A stretch of 64,000 bases of DNA from Brachypterus glaber (lineage: Eukaryota > Arthropoda > Insecta > Coleoptera > Kateretidae): assembly GCA_958510825.1 (NCBI GenBank), contig OY294046.1:47473794-47537793 (forward strand). Direction: 5' to 3'. Shown here piece after piece: positions 33,766 to 45,112 of the stretch (position 1 is the first letter of the stretch; each line of letters starts with the position of its first letter). Below the pieces are notes generated by a model, which was not told where the DNA came from, searched no databases, and was given only the letters and a program-made list of their open reading frames with translations. A program made the position numbers and the translations under genes.

Positions 33766-34727
33766 TGATCTTAGCAAAAATTGTGTTAGATTAAAAAAAA
33801 AACAAACCTTTTCTAGACGGCATTATATTTAAATAACTACACCTCAAAAACTAATAGTCCTATAAGAAAAATGATTTTATAAATTTTTGTACAATTTAAA
33901 GTGATTTTTTACTGCGCTGGAATTTCTGACCTACGATAAATATAAAGCGAGTTATTGACAAAATGATTAGTTTGCCCTCTTTGCCCCCTACTCCAATGTT
34001 AACCATATATCAAATGACGCAAACTTTAAAGGTCCTGTTTCGTTTATTAAAAGAATTTTTCAAATGGGATGTTCCCTTTAAAAGTTATAAAGTTTAAAAC
34101 CAGACAAACAGACAGACCGACATTTTTTAACACCAATTTTTTTCGTGAAATTCTAAACGCGAAAATGCGAAAGAAAAATTTTTAATATCCTTGTATATAT
34201 CCTATACGATTCTTATGAATTTTTTCCTAAGTTAGTCAATTTAAATGCACATTTTCTTCTATAAGCATAATTGAAGAGTACAAGTCGCGCGAAAAATGCC
34301 AAAAGTAATTTTGAATTTTGTCACGCGTCTGCGGAGCCGTAAAACCCCTTTTTGCTACCGGGCAATGAAATGAAAAATTTTTAATCTTTTGAAACTTGTT
34401 CTCGTGTTATAAATTAGGCCGTTTGTGCGAAAATCAGTGTCATAAAATGCTTAATTACTCTTCGCAAAAAAAGGGTTGAGACAAATTGACCCTGAAGGGA
34501 TTTTGAAAAATAAACAGAGAACTCGATTTGGTGATATTTAGATTAACGTTACTGCGCAAAAAAAACTGCGAACAAAAGAATAATTTTCTCTATTTTTATT
34601 TTTTTGAAACAGATGAAAACTAAAATACTGAAAACAAAATGTTTTTTTTTGAAAAACATTCTACAGAAAAGCTTTTTTGTCGTATCACCCGTACTGCAGT
34701 ATTAAGCGATCTATAAAAGTAATAGTT
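33766..34727. other. Family F repeat remnant and unassigned sequence
   Basis: About 33940-34140 has a TTCCCTTTAAAAGTTATAAA word followed by CAGACAAACAGACAGACC, like the region at 44840-45090 (minus). The rest shows nothing I can name. Confidence 0.35.
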
Positions 34728-34850
34728 TTTATTCTTTGATTCCCCTGATTTTTATTTAAAACAATCCCAGGCTAGAACTTTGAATAAGTAACGTATGGTC
34801 GATATTTGAGGTGTCTATCTTAAAGCGTTCTAGAATTTTAACATTTTTAC
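34728..34850 (+). repeat. Dispersed repeat F fragment, copy 1
   Basis: It shares AACAATCCCAG, CTAGAACTTTG, a TATGGTC word and AAGCGTTC with 59425-59600, in the same order. Non-coding. Confidence 0.55.
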
Positions 34851-35079
34851 AATTATGGCGAAGGCGCTTGGCCATTTGTTTGTAAATATACTGTCACAGA
34901 CACATATCAATTAATGTACCTGAATACAATAATACAGAAAAAAACTATTTCATTAATTTGATCTCTTTTATTAATGCTTAAAATTGATATTAACGAAAGT
35001 TCGTTAATTAAATGAATTTTAAATTATTACCATGAATTTGAATTATGTATAAAATAAAACTTCTTTGTTATTATTAATA

Positions 35080-35270
35080 GTATATTATTCAATGAGCGTA
35101 TAATAATTGCTATTAATCAATTACGGTGTATTTTAGCTATTATACGCAAGTAGAGTTCTATACTTTATCCACGGTCGTTTTTAATTTTAAACGGTTTATT
35201 TTTACAGACCCGTGATTAATAGGTCCATTAATCACGGCCGTGGATAATAGCATATTATTCAAGTCAAGTC
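35080..35270 (+). mobile_element. Family E MITE-like repeat, copy 1
   Basis: It begins ATATTATTCAATGAGCGTAT, has a hairpin of ATAATTGCTATTAATCA with AGCTATTATACGC, then TTTATCCACGGTC, AAACGGTTTATTTTTACAGA and ends CGGCCGTGGATAA. Further copies are at 35330 (plus) and 49126 (minus). The tail after it (35272-35316) recurs inverted at 52553-52605. Confidence 0.6.
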
Positions 35271-35329
35271 CTGGACTTAGGGGATACTTAATTAAGTAGA
35301 ATAATACGAGGTTAAAACAAACAAACAAA

Positions 35330-35497
35330 AACAATGAGCGTATAATAATTGCTATTAATCACTCGAATGATTAATAGCTATTATACGCGAGTAGAATTCT
35401 ATACTTTATCCACGGTCATTTTAAATTTTAAACGGTTTATTTTTACAGACCCGTAATTATTAGGCCTATTAATCACGGCCGTGGATAAAAATATTTA
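35330..35497 (+). mobile_element. Family E MITE-like repeat, copy 2
   Basis: Direct copy of 35080-35270 with the same order of words and moderate divergence, separated by about 60 bp. The nearest-neighbour pair suggests local duplication, or preference for the same target. Confidence 0.6.
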
Positions 35498-35775
35498 TCC
35501 ACTTAAAATTAAGGCAATTTCTATTGATATTACATTTTGTGTAATTATCAAAAAGGAACTCAAAAGTTAACTCAGTGCAGGGGTAAATTTAAATGTACAG
35601 TGGGAAATCTGAATTTTTGCATTATAAAATAAATATATTTATTAATAATTTTACAAAAATAGTAAAAAATGTTAATTTTTTTTGCCTAAAATATTTTTTT
35701 CTAAATTTTTTGGAGCCTAAAAAGCACAAAAATATTTTTATTTTAGTCTTTTCTGATAGAACAAAAATAAACAAG

Positions 35776-35783
35776 AATATAAC
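35776..35783. repeat. 8-bp target duplication, left (AATATAAC)
   Basis: AATATAAC directly precedes the TAGGG tip and is repeated exactly at 37721-37728 after the CCCTA tip. Eight-base duplications are the hallmark of hAT transposition. Confidence 0.85.
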
Positions 35784-36380
35784 TAGGGTTTCCAGACCCG
35801 AAATTCGGGATCCCGAAGGTTCGGGATATCCCGAAGATTTTTGAATCCCGAAATCCCGAAAAATCCCGAAAATACCGAAAAAAAATCCCGAAAATCCCGA
35901 AAAATTAGAATTTATTTATTCAACTCGAATCGGGTTACTCCATATGTAATTGTGATTTGCGTATAATATTTTTTGTTTTCGATGGTGAAAATGCACCCCT
36001 AAAGGTCATAGTCTATGACTCATAGACCTATCGAAACAATTTCTTGGAAAACGGGCTGAGCATTTTCGAAGAACTGTTTTGAATGACCTACAGAATTTCT
36101 TTAAATTTTCAGTCGTTGTTGATCCATGGTGTGTGTATATGTGCTAAAAAATAAGGGTTAAGAGTATTATCCCTGAATTTTTTCAGAAGTTTTGAAAAAA
36201 TGGCTCATGGTCATTTTTTTAAAAGATATTTTTCTTAAGCTAATAAAAAACATAATTTTAATATAAAATTTTTAAGTTTGTTTATAATTACTTTTATGTA
36301 TATTTTTTTTATATGAATTTATATTTTAATGTTGTTTTTTTTGTTTTGTTGGTACTACCAACTTGGTAGTTATAGATGTA

Positions 36381-36490
36381 ACTTTTTATTTAATTTATTT
36401 ATTTTAACTTTTAAAAATATTTATTTTAACTTTTAAAAAGTATGTTTTTTTAACTTTTTATTTAATTTATTTATTTTAACTTTTAAAAAG
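36381..36490. repeat. TTTAACTTTTTATTTAATTT minisatellite
   Basis: Imperfect copies of a TAACTTTTTATTTAATTTAT unit with a TTTTAACTTTTAAAAAG tail. One copy (36451-36490) touches the LINE fragment on the left and a near-identical one (37347-37385) lies just past its tail. Confidence 0.7.
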
Positions 36491-37214
36491 TTTGTTTTAA
36501 ACCCAAAAAAATCAGCAATCCTAAAATTTAATAAATTAAACAATGACAGTAGTATCCTTATTTACTGTGACAAAAAGTCAGTACCACAAGTAACAGATTT
36601 TAAACTACTTGGAATTTCGCTAGAAAAAAAAGTAGCGTGGAATGTCCACATAAACCATATTGCAAAAAAATTAAACAGCTGTCATTATGCACTATATAAT
36701 TTAAAACAAAACGTCTCCAGAAGTCTTCTCCTGTCTTTTTACAATGCAAGCATAAAAAGCCACATTGAATATGGTCTAATTATCTGGGGGGGCTCGACAC
36801 TTCTAGATCGTATTTTCATTATTCAAAAGAAAATTGTCAGAACGCTCTGTGGTGCAAAACACAGAAGTCACTGTAAACAATTATTTATAGATAACAAAAT
36901 AATGACGGTTTATTCACTGTACTTATACAATTTGATACTTTTTGTTCACCAAAATAAGGAAAAATTTGTGGCAAATAGGGATCTAAACTCTATTAACACT
37001 AGGCAACCTCATGCTCTTATCATACCTAGAAACGGCCGGATTTGAAAAGGGACCCAGGTATCTAGGAATCAAAACCTACAATAAGTTACCTCGTTCTTTT
37101 ACTGATCTGGGCCCTCGGAAATTTAAAGAAAAAATTAAACGTTATTTTTCGAATAACCCGTTTTACACACTTGAAGAATTTTTGAACTGTAATGTAAATT
37201 CTATTAATGTTTAA
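36491..37214 (+). pseudogene. LINE reverse transcriptase C-terminal fragment, frameshifted
   Basis: From NPKKSAILKF onward the frame reads through DFKLLGISLEKK, a W-x-x-HI-x-x-IAKKLNS segment, SHIEYGLIIWGGS, a RIFIIQKKIVRTLCGA segment and a TVYSLYLYNLILF segment. This is the order found after the catalytic core in Jockey/CR1-type insect retrotransposons. A TGA at 37043 interrupts the frame. The next 57 codons (GPRYLGIKTYNKLPRSF onward) continue the same family one base out of phase, so a single-base indel occurred between about 37020 and 37043. The N-terminal polymerase core and endonuclease are absent, giving a 5'-truncated, dead copy. The clade is inferred from motif style. Confidence 0.8.
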
Positions 37215-37315
37215 CGTTAGGTACTTATATAAAAAGTCCAAACCAGTGTATAATTTAATAATTTCATTTTTTAATTGACGTTTGCTGGACATTTTTTCTG
37301 TAAAAACGAAGGAGC

Positions 37316-37342
37316 AATAAACATATCTTTATCTTTATCTTT
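37316..37342 (+). repeat. LINE 3' end: AATAAA and ATCTTT tail
   Basis: AATAAA at 37316-37321 precedes about three ATCTTT repeats. Simple-repeat tails mark the 3' end of several LINE clades and confirm the orientation of the fragment. Confidence 0.75.
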
Positions 37343-37720
37343 CTTTTAACTTTTTATTTAATTTATTTGTTTTTACTTTTAAAAAGCTTGTTTTTTTTTT
37401 AATAATAAATATTTTACTGAATATTTGTTTTTTTTTCGTGATGCACACATACAATTTGTATATAAAAAAAATTTTCTTGCTTTTATTAGTGTTTATTTTA
37501 TTTTTTATTTTTCTTAATTTAGTAAAATATAAATTTAAATAAAATATGGTTAATACTAGTTATTTTAATAAAAGTTTTTGGTTTAAATTTTATAATTTTA
37601 TTTATTTAATATAATTAATTTCTGATGAAATGAGACATTTTTAAATTTCGGGATCGGGATCCCGAACTTTTTGAAATTTTCGGGATTTCGGGATCGGGAT
37701 CCCGAAACCTGGATTCCCTA

Positions 37721-37728
37721 AATATAAC
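37721..37728. repeat. 8-bp target duplication, right (AATATAAC)
   Basis: Exact partner of 35776-35783, immediately after the CCCTA tip. Confidence 0.85.
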
Positions 37729-38142
37729 GCATTTTATCTTAAAAAGCGCAAAAACTTTGCCTGTGACGCGTTTTCATGCCAAACAAAAAAAATACTAAAA
37801 AAAATACCCAAAATTTTAGATCTCTGTAAAATAATCAAAATTTATCAAATTTTTGCATTGCAAAATCCAAACGTCAATATTTTGCCTGCGGCGCATTTCA
37901 TTTGTGTCGTTTGCATTTTGCAAGAATATAAAACCTTATTTTGGACTATTTACAATTTTGGTGAAGTCTTTTGTTAAATAGTGCAGTGGGGAAAAAGCTT
38001 AAAATAACCCCTGGTGTAAATTATAATTTTTTAGTAATTAATTCACAACTTATAATTATTTAAATATTCCAAAACTGTGTCTGAACCATTGCCACCTACC
38101 GCGGATCACAGCGTAAAATATTGCCTATAAAAATGATCCTGA
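37729..38142. other. Unassigned AT-rich stretch
   Basis: No supportable gene or repeat. Confidence 0.3.
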
Positions 38143-38449
38143 AACTCCGCAGCTCTTAACAGACGTCGTAAAGCAGTAAACGACGCCGTGTTAAAGGAAG
38201 GTTGCCAGTCGTATAAACGCCTTAAGGGCGCGACTTTAATGAAAGAGACTCAAATAGGAAGCATTTTCTCATTACCTAGGATACAAATACCACAAACGAG
38301 GAGCAAAATTTCAAAAGGGAGTAAGTCCATTTTTAATATTATATGATGCCGTAATCTATAATATTTAAAAATAGTTGTAAAAATTAGTAATGAACTTTTC
38401 AGACAGGCAACCCTTCGACTTTGTATCTGCATACACTTTATTTAACTGA
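38143..38449 (+). other. Candidate exon pair around an 82-nt intron
   Basis: A GC-richer open frame (38143-38320) runs into a consensus donor (GTAAGT at 38321-38326). After 82 nt an acceptor, AACTTTTCAG, ends at 38402. Joining keeps one frame of 74 codons to TGA at 38447. The first part is basic (NRRRKAVNDAV, SYKRLKG), the second is short. No start codon, poly(A) signal or family resemblance is evident, and exact GTAAGT sites occur by chance, so this is only a lead. Confidence 0.2.
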
Positions 38450-40133
38450 ATTACAAGTCGCGACTGGCGTCCTAAACGAGGAACGACTGATCCCGATTTT
38501 ATCCGAGAGTAGGCCAACACTGCAAGAGGATACAAATTCTACTTTGAAGTGTATACTAAACGAATGTATGATCTGTATATTCATTCGGTATTTATTTATT
38601 TTTTAGAAAGGGGCAAATTTGATACCGCCTTGTTTTACGTTAAAGTAAAACAAGAAATCTCCATCCCCAAAAAATACTTTCGCTTCATCTATTGATATTC
38701 AACTTCATGCAAAACGCGCATTTTTTTAATACCAATAATTTGGCAGCATACATCAGTGCTTAGCAGGTAGTAGCATAAGTAGTATTATTTTCATAGTTAG
38801 CCAAGACCCGAAACAACGTCTTTTCTGATTTGCGCGACGAGGTACGAGGTTCGCAAATAACTACTACACGGCCTGTTTTTAGTTTTGCTGATTATAATTA
38901 TAATTATAATTATAATGCAATATATGAATAAATATTGTTTTTATGATTTTATAAGATTTGCTAAATGTGAATTCTCTTTTGAAATTGGGATCTTCAAATG
39001 CAAGTTTTCTCTTAGTGTTTAATTTTGTGCACTCAGTTACTGTTTTTGTTACCTCTTTTGTCTCCCGGATAAAAGGCATGTCGTAAATGAAAAATTAAAT
39101 ATTTTTCACTTTTTATTATACTTTTAATGATCTAAGCAATTGTGTTGTCAGAATAGGCCAGCGAGAATAGACATTATTTAATTATTTTTATTACACTATA
39201 AAAAGTGTCTTGGTGTTAAACTGATTTGCACATTTATTTACGAAACCCGTGCGTTTTACTTTTCTGCGAAAAAAAGTGTTCATTACTTGGAAGGAAAGTG
39301 TTTGTCACGTTATTGTGAATATTAGTTATTATTAAGTCTGAGCACTGCAGTGATAATTAATTTTTTTAAATAAATCGGAACATAAACCAACACTTCGCTT
39401 TATGGTTTGATTTAACTAGAAATATTAATTATTTATCATGCTTAGTGATTAAGTATATTACTTATATTTACATACTGAACATTCTAGTGCACATTTATAA
39501 TTTATTTTCCCCTTCTCCATGTAACGCTTCGTAACGCTAAGACTTACCCTCCCTTTATAAATACGTACAGTTGCCAATTTAAGCGCTACGTATTCTGTAG
39601 TAGGAAACAAGAGCGAGTCTAATATTATTGACAGGCCGGGTCGCGACTGGCGCGATCGCTTGCTATTACAGAGTACCGATGCTTACTCGGCGTGTCGACA
39701 CGGGGAAGTGCGTCGCTGAAAATACTGTTACTCTCAAGTATCGTAGAATTTGTCAAACTAAATGTGTGGGGGATATAGAAAGTAGAAACACTATGATCAA
39801 AGCTAATTAATATTATGTGGATTTATTACTAATTTGGCTTCATTAAAACCCTCATATTTCATAACGTTATACACAATCGCTAGCAATATTCAGGACTATT
39901 GAATTATAACATTATAAAAACTCCATTATACGAATTTCAGCGAAAAAAAAAGCATTTTTAACCAGAAGAATAAAAGCGAAATTATTGAATCGTGAGTTTA
40001 TAAATGACATTTGAAATTCAACTCGTACAAAGCATTGTATAAATAGAATTTTCAGTTCAAATATTTATTTTATTTTATTAATTATAATTAAAATTATTAC
40101 AGAAGAACATTAACCCTTAAACGATTTTTGTAT
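38450..40133. other. Unassigned stretch with a CpG-containing patch
   Basis: At 39530-39730 the sequence is richer in CG dinucleotides and has a TATAAATA word at about 39557. A promoter is possible but nothing downstream looks like a transcript. The open frames at 38421-38606, 38879-39079 and 39628-39810 lack recognisable domains. Confidence 0.25.
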
Positions 40134-40281
40134 CCTACATACTTTTGTATGTACATACTAAATGTGTACTAAAATGTGTACTAAAATGTGTACTAAATGT
40201 GTACTAAATGTGTATGTACATACTAAATGTGTATGTACTTTTGTATGTACATACTAAATTTGTATCATACATACTAAATTA
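40134..40281. repeat. Minisatellite of ACTAAATGTGT units
   Basis: About ten irregular copies of ACTAAA(A)TGTGT, mixed with longer TATGTACATACTAAATGTG units, form a 150-bp array. Unit length variation suggests slippage. Confidence 0.85.
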
Positions 40282-40542
40282 CATGTTTGATTTTCGAGAA
40301 CTTTAAAATGAAGATGTCACAAGTTATGAGAGTGGGGATATTTATTTAAATATCAAAAGCGAGGGGTAAACCGCAGAGGAATTCAGGTGTACAAATTGGA
40401 GGTAATCTCGAGGAAATCTCTAAAGGTTACGAGGTAATCTGAAGGAAATCTTCCTATTCGAAGGGGAACTTTTTTTAACTATTGCTAACTAAAAATTAAA
40501 AATGGAAGATGCAATATGTCGGCAAAATTTGGTTTTTTATCG

Positions 40543-40950
40543 AAATCCCTTATAAGCTTATTATAGTCGTGTCATTTTAAGAATGCGAATGGTAGGAATT
40601 ATCACGGACAATCTTAATATTATCTACCTCTTTTATTACTACGACGTATCACGAAGCGAGCGCTAAAACGTTGGTCGAAGTAAGATACACCGTACGTCCA
40701 TAGGAAATTGCTCTCACTCTAAAGAAATTCAACAAGAATATCAGCGATCGGCGCGTCGTAACTTAAAATGTGTACAGTCAACATCTCATAGGCGCCGTGC
40801 CATTTCATTTATTTTTGCCGTGATTAGCATGTAATTTAATAAATAGTAGTATGCCACTGGTCAAATCCACACTCCAACCGGCTGCAGCCGGTATAGGGGA
40901 CTACGGACCGCATTCTTAAAATGACACGACTTTAGCTTATAAGGGATTTT
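40543..40950. mobile_element. MITE with AATCCCTTATAAGCT ends
   Basis: The inverted arms run about 42 bp and share GTCGTGTCATTTTAAGAATG (40543-40587 and 40910-40950). The 320-bp interior is GC-richer than its flanks and has no frame I recognise. The flanks carry a loosely related direct word (ATGCAATATGTCGGC at 40509 and ATCTAATATGGCG at 41030). Confidence 0.75.
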
Positions 40951-42239
40951 AATAAAATTAGTGTCAAAGGGTTTTTGAGGATGCTAAAACTCAATCCATT
41001 ATTGAAAATTAAAAATTAAAAATGACGGATCTAATATGGCGAAAAAAAATCGTGAATTTATATAAATTTTAATAAACATTGAGATCTAGTGTATTTTGAG
41101 AATACTGAAACCAAACCGAATGGTTATGCAACAATGGTTATTATAACCATTACACCTAAGAAAATTCCATTTAGATTTAAATTGTCTCTCGTTGGAGCAA
41201 GACGGAGAAGACAAGGCCTGCTGCATATATTCGGTTACTATTGTATTATGTTTCGTATCTTGACACAAAACACCGGCAAGATAACGTGTAAAATATGACA
41301 AGGGTGCTTTGTACCAATAATACCAACTGTAAATACCGAAAAGTCAAGTGTCGTGTGTTCTAAACGGGTTGAACAAGATATTTATGTTAATATTTGAGCA
41401 GAAACAGAGGTTTTAACATTATTTTCTTGTTTTTAACTAAATAAACGTCTGAAATTTGATAGCTTAACTTTAAAATATAATAACGTTTTTTTATAGATAT
41501 TATTAATATTATTAAGATAACAATTATAATTGTTATAATCTTTGTTGCCTAAAATTTAACTATAAAAATAAAATAAAAGTAATAAAATAAATATGAGTAT
41601 GGTTTACAGACCATCAAAAATACAAACATTAACCCTTTAAATAAAACCTTAGCTTTCATTAAAAAAATACTAAAAAATAGTGGTAGTGTCCAAAACTAAA
41701 ACACAATTAATAAAAATAAATAAATTAAAAGACTAACAACTTTATTTACTTCGGTAACTTTATTGTAAATCTATAAAATACTTGAAGCTTTTTCAATTTT
41801 AAATAATCCAGAACAGACAAAAAAAAATCCATATTTAAATAACTTTACTGTATATCTAATAAAAGTTTTTTACCATTAAAAACTTTTTATTTTTTTTATA
41901 CAGCCAATTGTGTAAATCTCTTCGATTTAGGTACCCTTTCGTTTACCTTTTATAAATTAAACTTTATGGACCAGACAGAATATTCAAATGGCAATAATTA
42001 AAATTATAATTAACTTTAAAAGTAATTTCTATAAATGTACCTTAACGTATTTTCATTTGAGTGGAGGGTATAATACAAAAAATAAATTTATGTTTTACAC
42101 TGTCCATTGTGGTTATTTTTTCTACTGAGCAGGTTGGGTTTTTTTAGTCCATCTAAAGAGAAGTAAGATATATAATATTAAGAATATAAATTAATATTTA
42201 AAGGCTGTATGCGTCACCTAAGTACTAAATATTTTAGTG
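40951..42239. other. Unassigned AT-rich stretch
   Basis: Complementary open frames at 41086-41301 are mutual shadows without a domain. No other feature. Confidence 0.3.
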
Positions 42240-42506
42240 CACAGAAAAAAAGGATTCCTTGAACCAAAGACACGTGGCTTTTGATAGGTTCAAAGCTATA
42301 TTCTCATGTTTCAAGGGTAGCATTTCTTTGAACCAAAGTCAATATCCTTAAATGAAGAACACGGACTTTTGAATGAAGATCCGCGTTTTTTATTCAAGGA
42401 CATTGATTTTGGTTCAAAGAAATGCTAGCCTTGAAACAAGAGAATATGGCTTTGAACATATCGAAAGCGACGTGTCCTTGGTTCAAGGAATCCTTTTTTT
42501 TCTGTG
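42240..42506. mobile_element. Palindromic MITE with CACAGAAAAAAAGGATTCC ends
   Basis: Perfectly inverted tips and about 115-bp arms (GACACGTG, TTCAAAGC and AAAGAAATGC words), 267 bp in all. It is the uninterrupted partner of 26955-27343. The symmetrical arms carry TTGAACCAAAG and CTTTGGTTCAA words, so the RNA would fold end to end. Confidence 0.85.
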
Positions 42507-42540
42507 TAATTGTTTCTTAACTTTTTCATGTGATCTAATA

Positions 42541-42745
42541 ATTCGTTCTTGAGTTATCGTCTCCACAAAAACCGTGACATCGGAAGGACAGACAGACATT
42601 TTCTGAGTTTCTTATTTTTTCATGAAACACATTTGTATCCAAGAATTTTTTGTCTATGACGCTTTTTGATGAAATTTAAAACAACCGTATTATACTATTG
42701 TAGCAGCTAGAATCTAGCTAGAATCTAGCTATGAATAGTATAATA
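42541..42745 (+). mobile_element. Dispersed repeat C, partial copy
   Basis: Starts at TTCTTGAGTTATCGTCTCC, keeps the GACAGACAGACA tract and TTTTTGTCTATGACG, and ends with a small tandem of AGCTAGAATCT. The left third of the family is missing. Confidence 0.65.
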
Positions 42746-44067
42746 ATCACAGGCCGGGGATTTGCGAGCTATGACTCATCTTTTGTCATATTTTTTAACT
42801 TTTTTCATAGATACACTGGCGGGCGCCTTGCTATAGAGCGGGGACAGCTGTCCGACAGCCGTCTTGCAGTCGCTCTAAGCAGTGTTAAATTTATGCTACG
42901 CTCGTGAACGTAAAAACAGCTCTCTAACTCCCAAGTCTAATAATAATAGAAACTCTACAACGCCAATATTTATAAAAAATTGGTAATTATTGCTAAAATT
43001 TTAGTAATTATTGTTAAATTTTTGGTAATCATTGCAATATTTTTTGTAAACAATTTTAATACAGCTTTCTATGTGTGGATTAAAATCTGGCATGTTAACC
43101 TATGTCAGTATATTAAGTTTAAAGCGTTTTCGTGTCGATAATGACCTTTGCTAGCGCCATTAATCATCGCCAAGTGAGACTCAATAGAGTATATGTTGAA
43201 CTTTTCGTACGAAATAAGTACAAAAGCTTCTCTAAATAAAATTGATATGAAACAAATGGATCGAATTCAATTTTGAAATTCAATTAAACTGCGTCAAGTA
43301 AAGTTAATAGATGAATTTGATTAAAAATTATTTTATATAAAAGGTCAATACTTTGACCATTTAATTTTTAATAAATTTTAGTCAATCCATTTTTTTTTTA
43401 AGTTTAAAGCTCTAACAAAAATACGTAACCTTAAATAATCATTAGCTTAGGTGTCAGTTATATCCGTTTTAAATATCAATTTGCAAATATACTGATAGAT
43501 ACTCTATTATTGCAAAAAAAAGTTATATATCATTTTTTTTTGTATTTTTTTCTTCAGAAACCTATTTTTCAAGGTGGGATCCGAGGGGTAAACCACTAGA
43601 ATATTCGACATTTTTGTATGACTTTCGGGATTTTCGACATGAAAATCTACGATTTCCGTAAGATTTGTAAAAAATCTTCGAAATCTTGTCAAATTACCAA
43701 GATTTTCTAGATTTTTGAGATTTTTAAAAGGTTTTTGAAAGACTTCCAAAAAGTTTTACACAGACTTTTGATATTAGTTCACCCTACGCATTTATCCAAA
43801 AACGCAATTTTCTGTATTAAAAAAAAATCGAACAAATTATTTGGTTGTTATAAAAATTAAAATAGAATTATATTTCTGCTATGAACTAACTTTTTAATCT
43901 TAAGTTTACGTCATAAACACAAAATATTATAAAGTAAAAATAATAATTTTTGATTATATTAAGCTTTAAATATATTCATAGGTTATATCCCGAGACCTAA
44001 TGATTTAACAGGCTAAACTGCAAGTAGCTGTCTTTTTGTTAATTCTGTTTAGAAAATGTTTAAACTT
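42746..44067. other. Unassigned stretch
   Basis: AT-rich sequence. The open frame 43507-43749 (minus) is rich in KN and lacks a domain. No supportable feature. Confidence 0.3.
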
Positions 44068-44275
44068 ATAAAGAACTTTCACTTTCGGGTTTAGACCGTG
44101 TTAATGGATTTTCACTTTCCGACGTTTCGTCTCTTACTACTAGAGACATCTTCAGGGATTAATCTAAAATCAGTTTCAGATTAATCCCTGAATATGTCTC
44201 TAGTAGTAAGAGACGAAACGTCGGAAAGTGAAAATCCATTAACACGGTCTAAACCCGAAAGTGAAAGTTCTTTAT
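44068..44275. repeat. 98-bp-arm palindrome with hammerhead-like cores
   Basis: Arms 44068-44165 and 44178-44275 are inverted copies with one mismatch that I could see, around a 12-bp loop. Each arm contains a motif of CTGANGA, one extra base, a 5-bp stem (GTCTC/GAGAC) and GAAACGTC. The minus-strand motif (44121-44157) keeps CTGAAGA. The plus-strand motif (44186-44222) has CTGAATA, the only arm difference. CUGANGA plus stem plus GAAA is the hammerhead ribozyme core, known from Penelope-like retroelements and retrozymes. The extra base before the stem departs from the canonical form. Confidence 0.6.
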
Positions 44276-44312
44276 ATCTTAATGGCCGTGAAAGCTTAAA
44301 ATCTAAAATGTT

Positions 44313-44354
44313 TAAACTTAATAATTCATTATATTGTGAATTATTAAGTTAAAA
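44313..44354. repeat. Hairpin AACTTAATAATTCA
   Basis: Near-perfect 14-bp arms around an AT-rich loop, just right of the larger palindrome. Possibly part of the same foldback. No other role visible. Confidence 0.6.
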
Positions 44355-45110
44355 ACATTTTTTTAAAAGCAAAATTACCAAAAATACAGCTGCTTGTAGT
44401 TTAGGTGGTTTAAATCATTAGGTAGAGGGGTATTTATTTATTTATCTATTTATTTTTGGTATAGGTACATAGTCATGGAAATCCCCAAATAAGCTTTTGG
44501 CTTGTGCTAGAGGCTCGCCATTGATTTCGATGAGAATACAAAGTTATAAAATGTTTTATATTTTAAGATTATTTCCTGAAAAAATGTAGATAAAGTAAGC
44601 AGCTATATTTTTGGTAATTTTGAGCTATCGGCATAATATTCACTTATCCAAGTAACGAGATGCTATTTAATCGCTCTTAAATAGCGAGATGCTATTTAAT
44701 CATTCTTATAAAAAGCCGATAATAAAATTAAAGTGGTTAAATATCAGCAGCAGAAGAGATAGTAAAATGTATGTTTGTAACAGAGAGTTTAGTGTGGAAT
44801 GTAGTATCTATTGTTTTATTTCTATTTTTATGTTGGTAACTACTGTTGTACTAGAACTATTTGCCAAGTTCATGGCGTTCGGGGACAAATTCCTTTTATC
44901 TACAGCGGGAATCTTTATTTGTAAGAAAACATAAAAATCACTATGAAAATACGGTGGCAATACGCAATTTGGATACCAAGTTTTTACTTTACCTTGCTTT
45001 TCTAAATTTAGAATATCGGTCTGTCTGTTCGTCTGTCTGTTTTTATGTAGATAAACCTTATAACTTTTGAAGGGAATGTCCGATTTAAATAATTCTTTCA
45101 ACAAAGGATA
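44355..45110. other. Unassigned, with family F remnant
   Basis: About 44840-45090 read on the minus strand has AAAAGTTATAAGGTTTATC followed by a CAGACAGACG tract, like 34050-34140. Overlapping frames on both strands are repeat by-products. Confidence 0.35.
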
Positions 45111-45112
45111 TA

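Larger units (their letters stand above)
35784..37720. mobile_element. hAT-like non-autonomous element with nested LINE piece
   Basis: The tips TAGGGTTTCCAG and CTGGATTCCCTA are inverted with two mismatches. Inside each tip lies a dense array of CGGGAT/ATCCCG words (35797-35905 and 37649-37706), and a perfect AATATAAC duplication flanks the element. Removing the retrotransposon fragment at 36491-37342 leaves about 1.1 kb without a transposase frame, so the host element is non-autonomous. The superfamily call rests on the 8-bp duplication and TIR style. Confidence 0.85.

Noticed and set aside
39530..39730. TATAAATA with a CpG-richer patch, possible promoter
   Set aside because: No initiator at the right distance that I could defend, and no gene downstream.
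40134..40281. CRISPR-like periodic array
   Set aside because: Units are contiguous and variable without unique spacers; it is a minisatellite in eukaryotic DNA.
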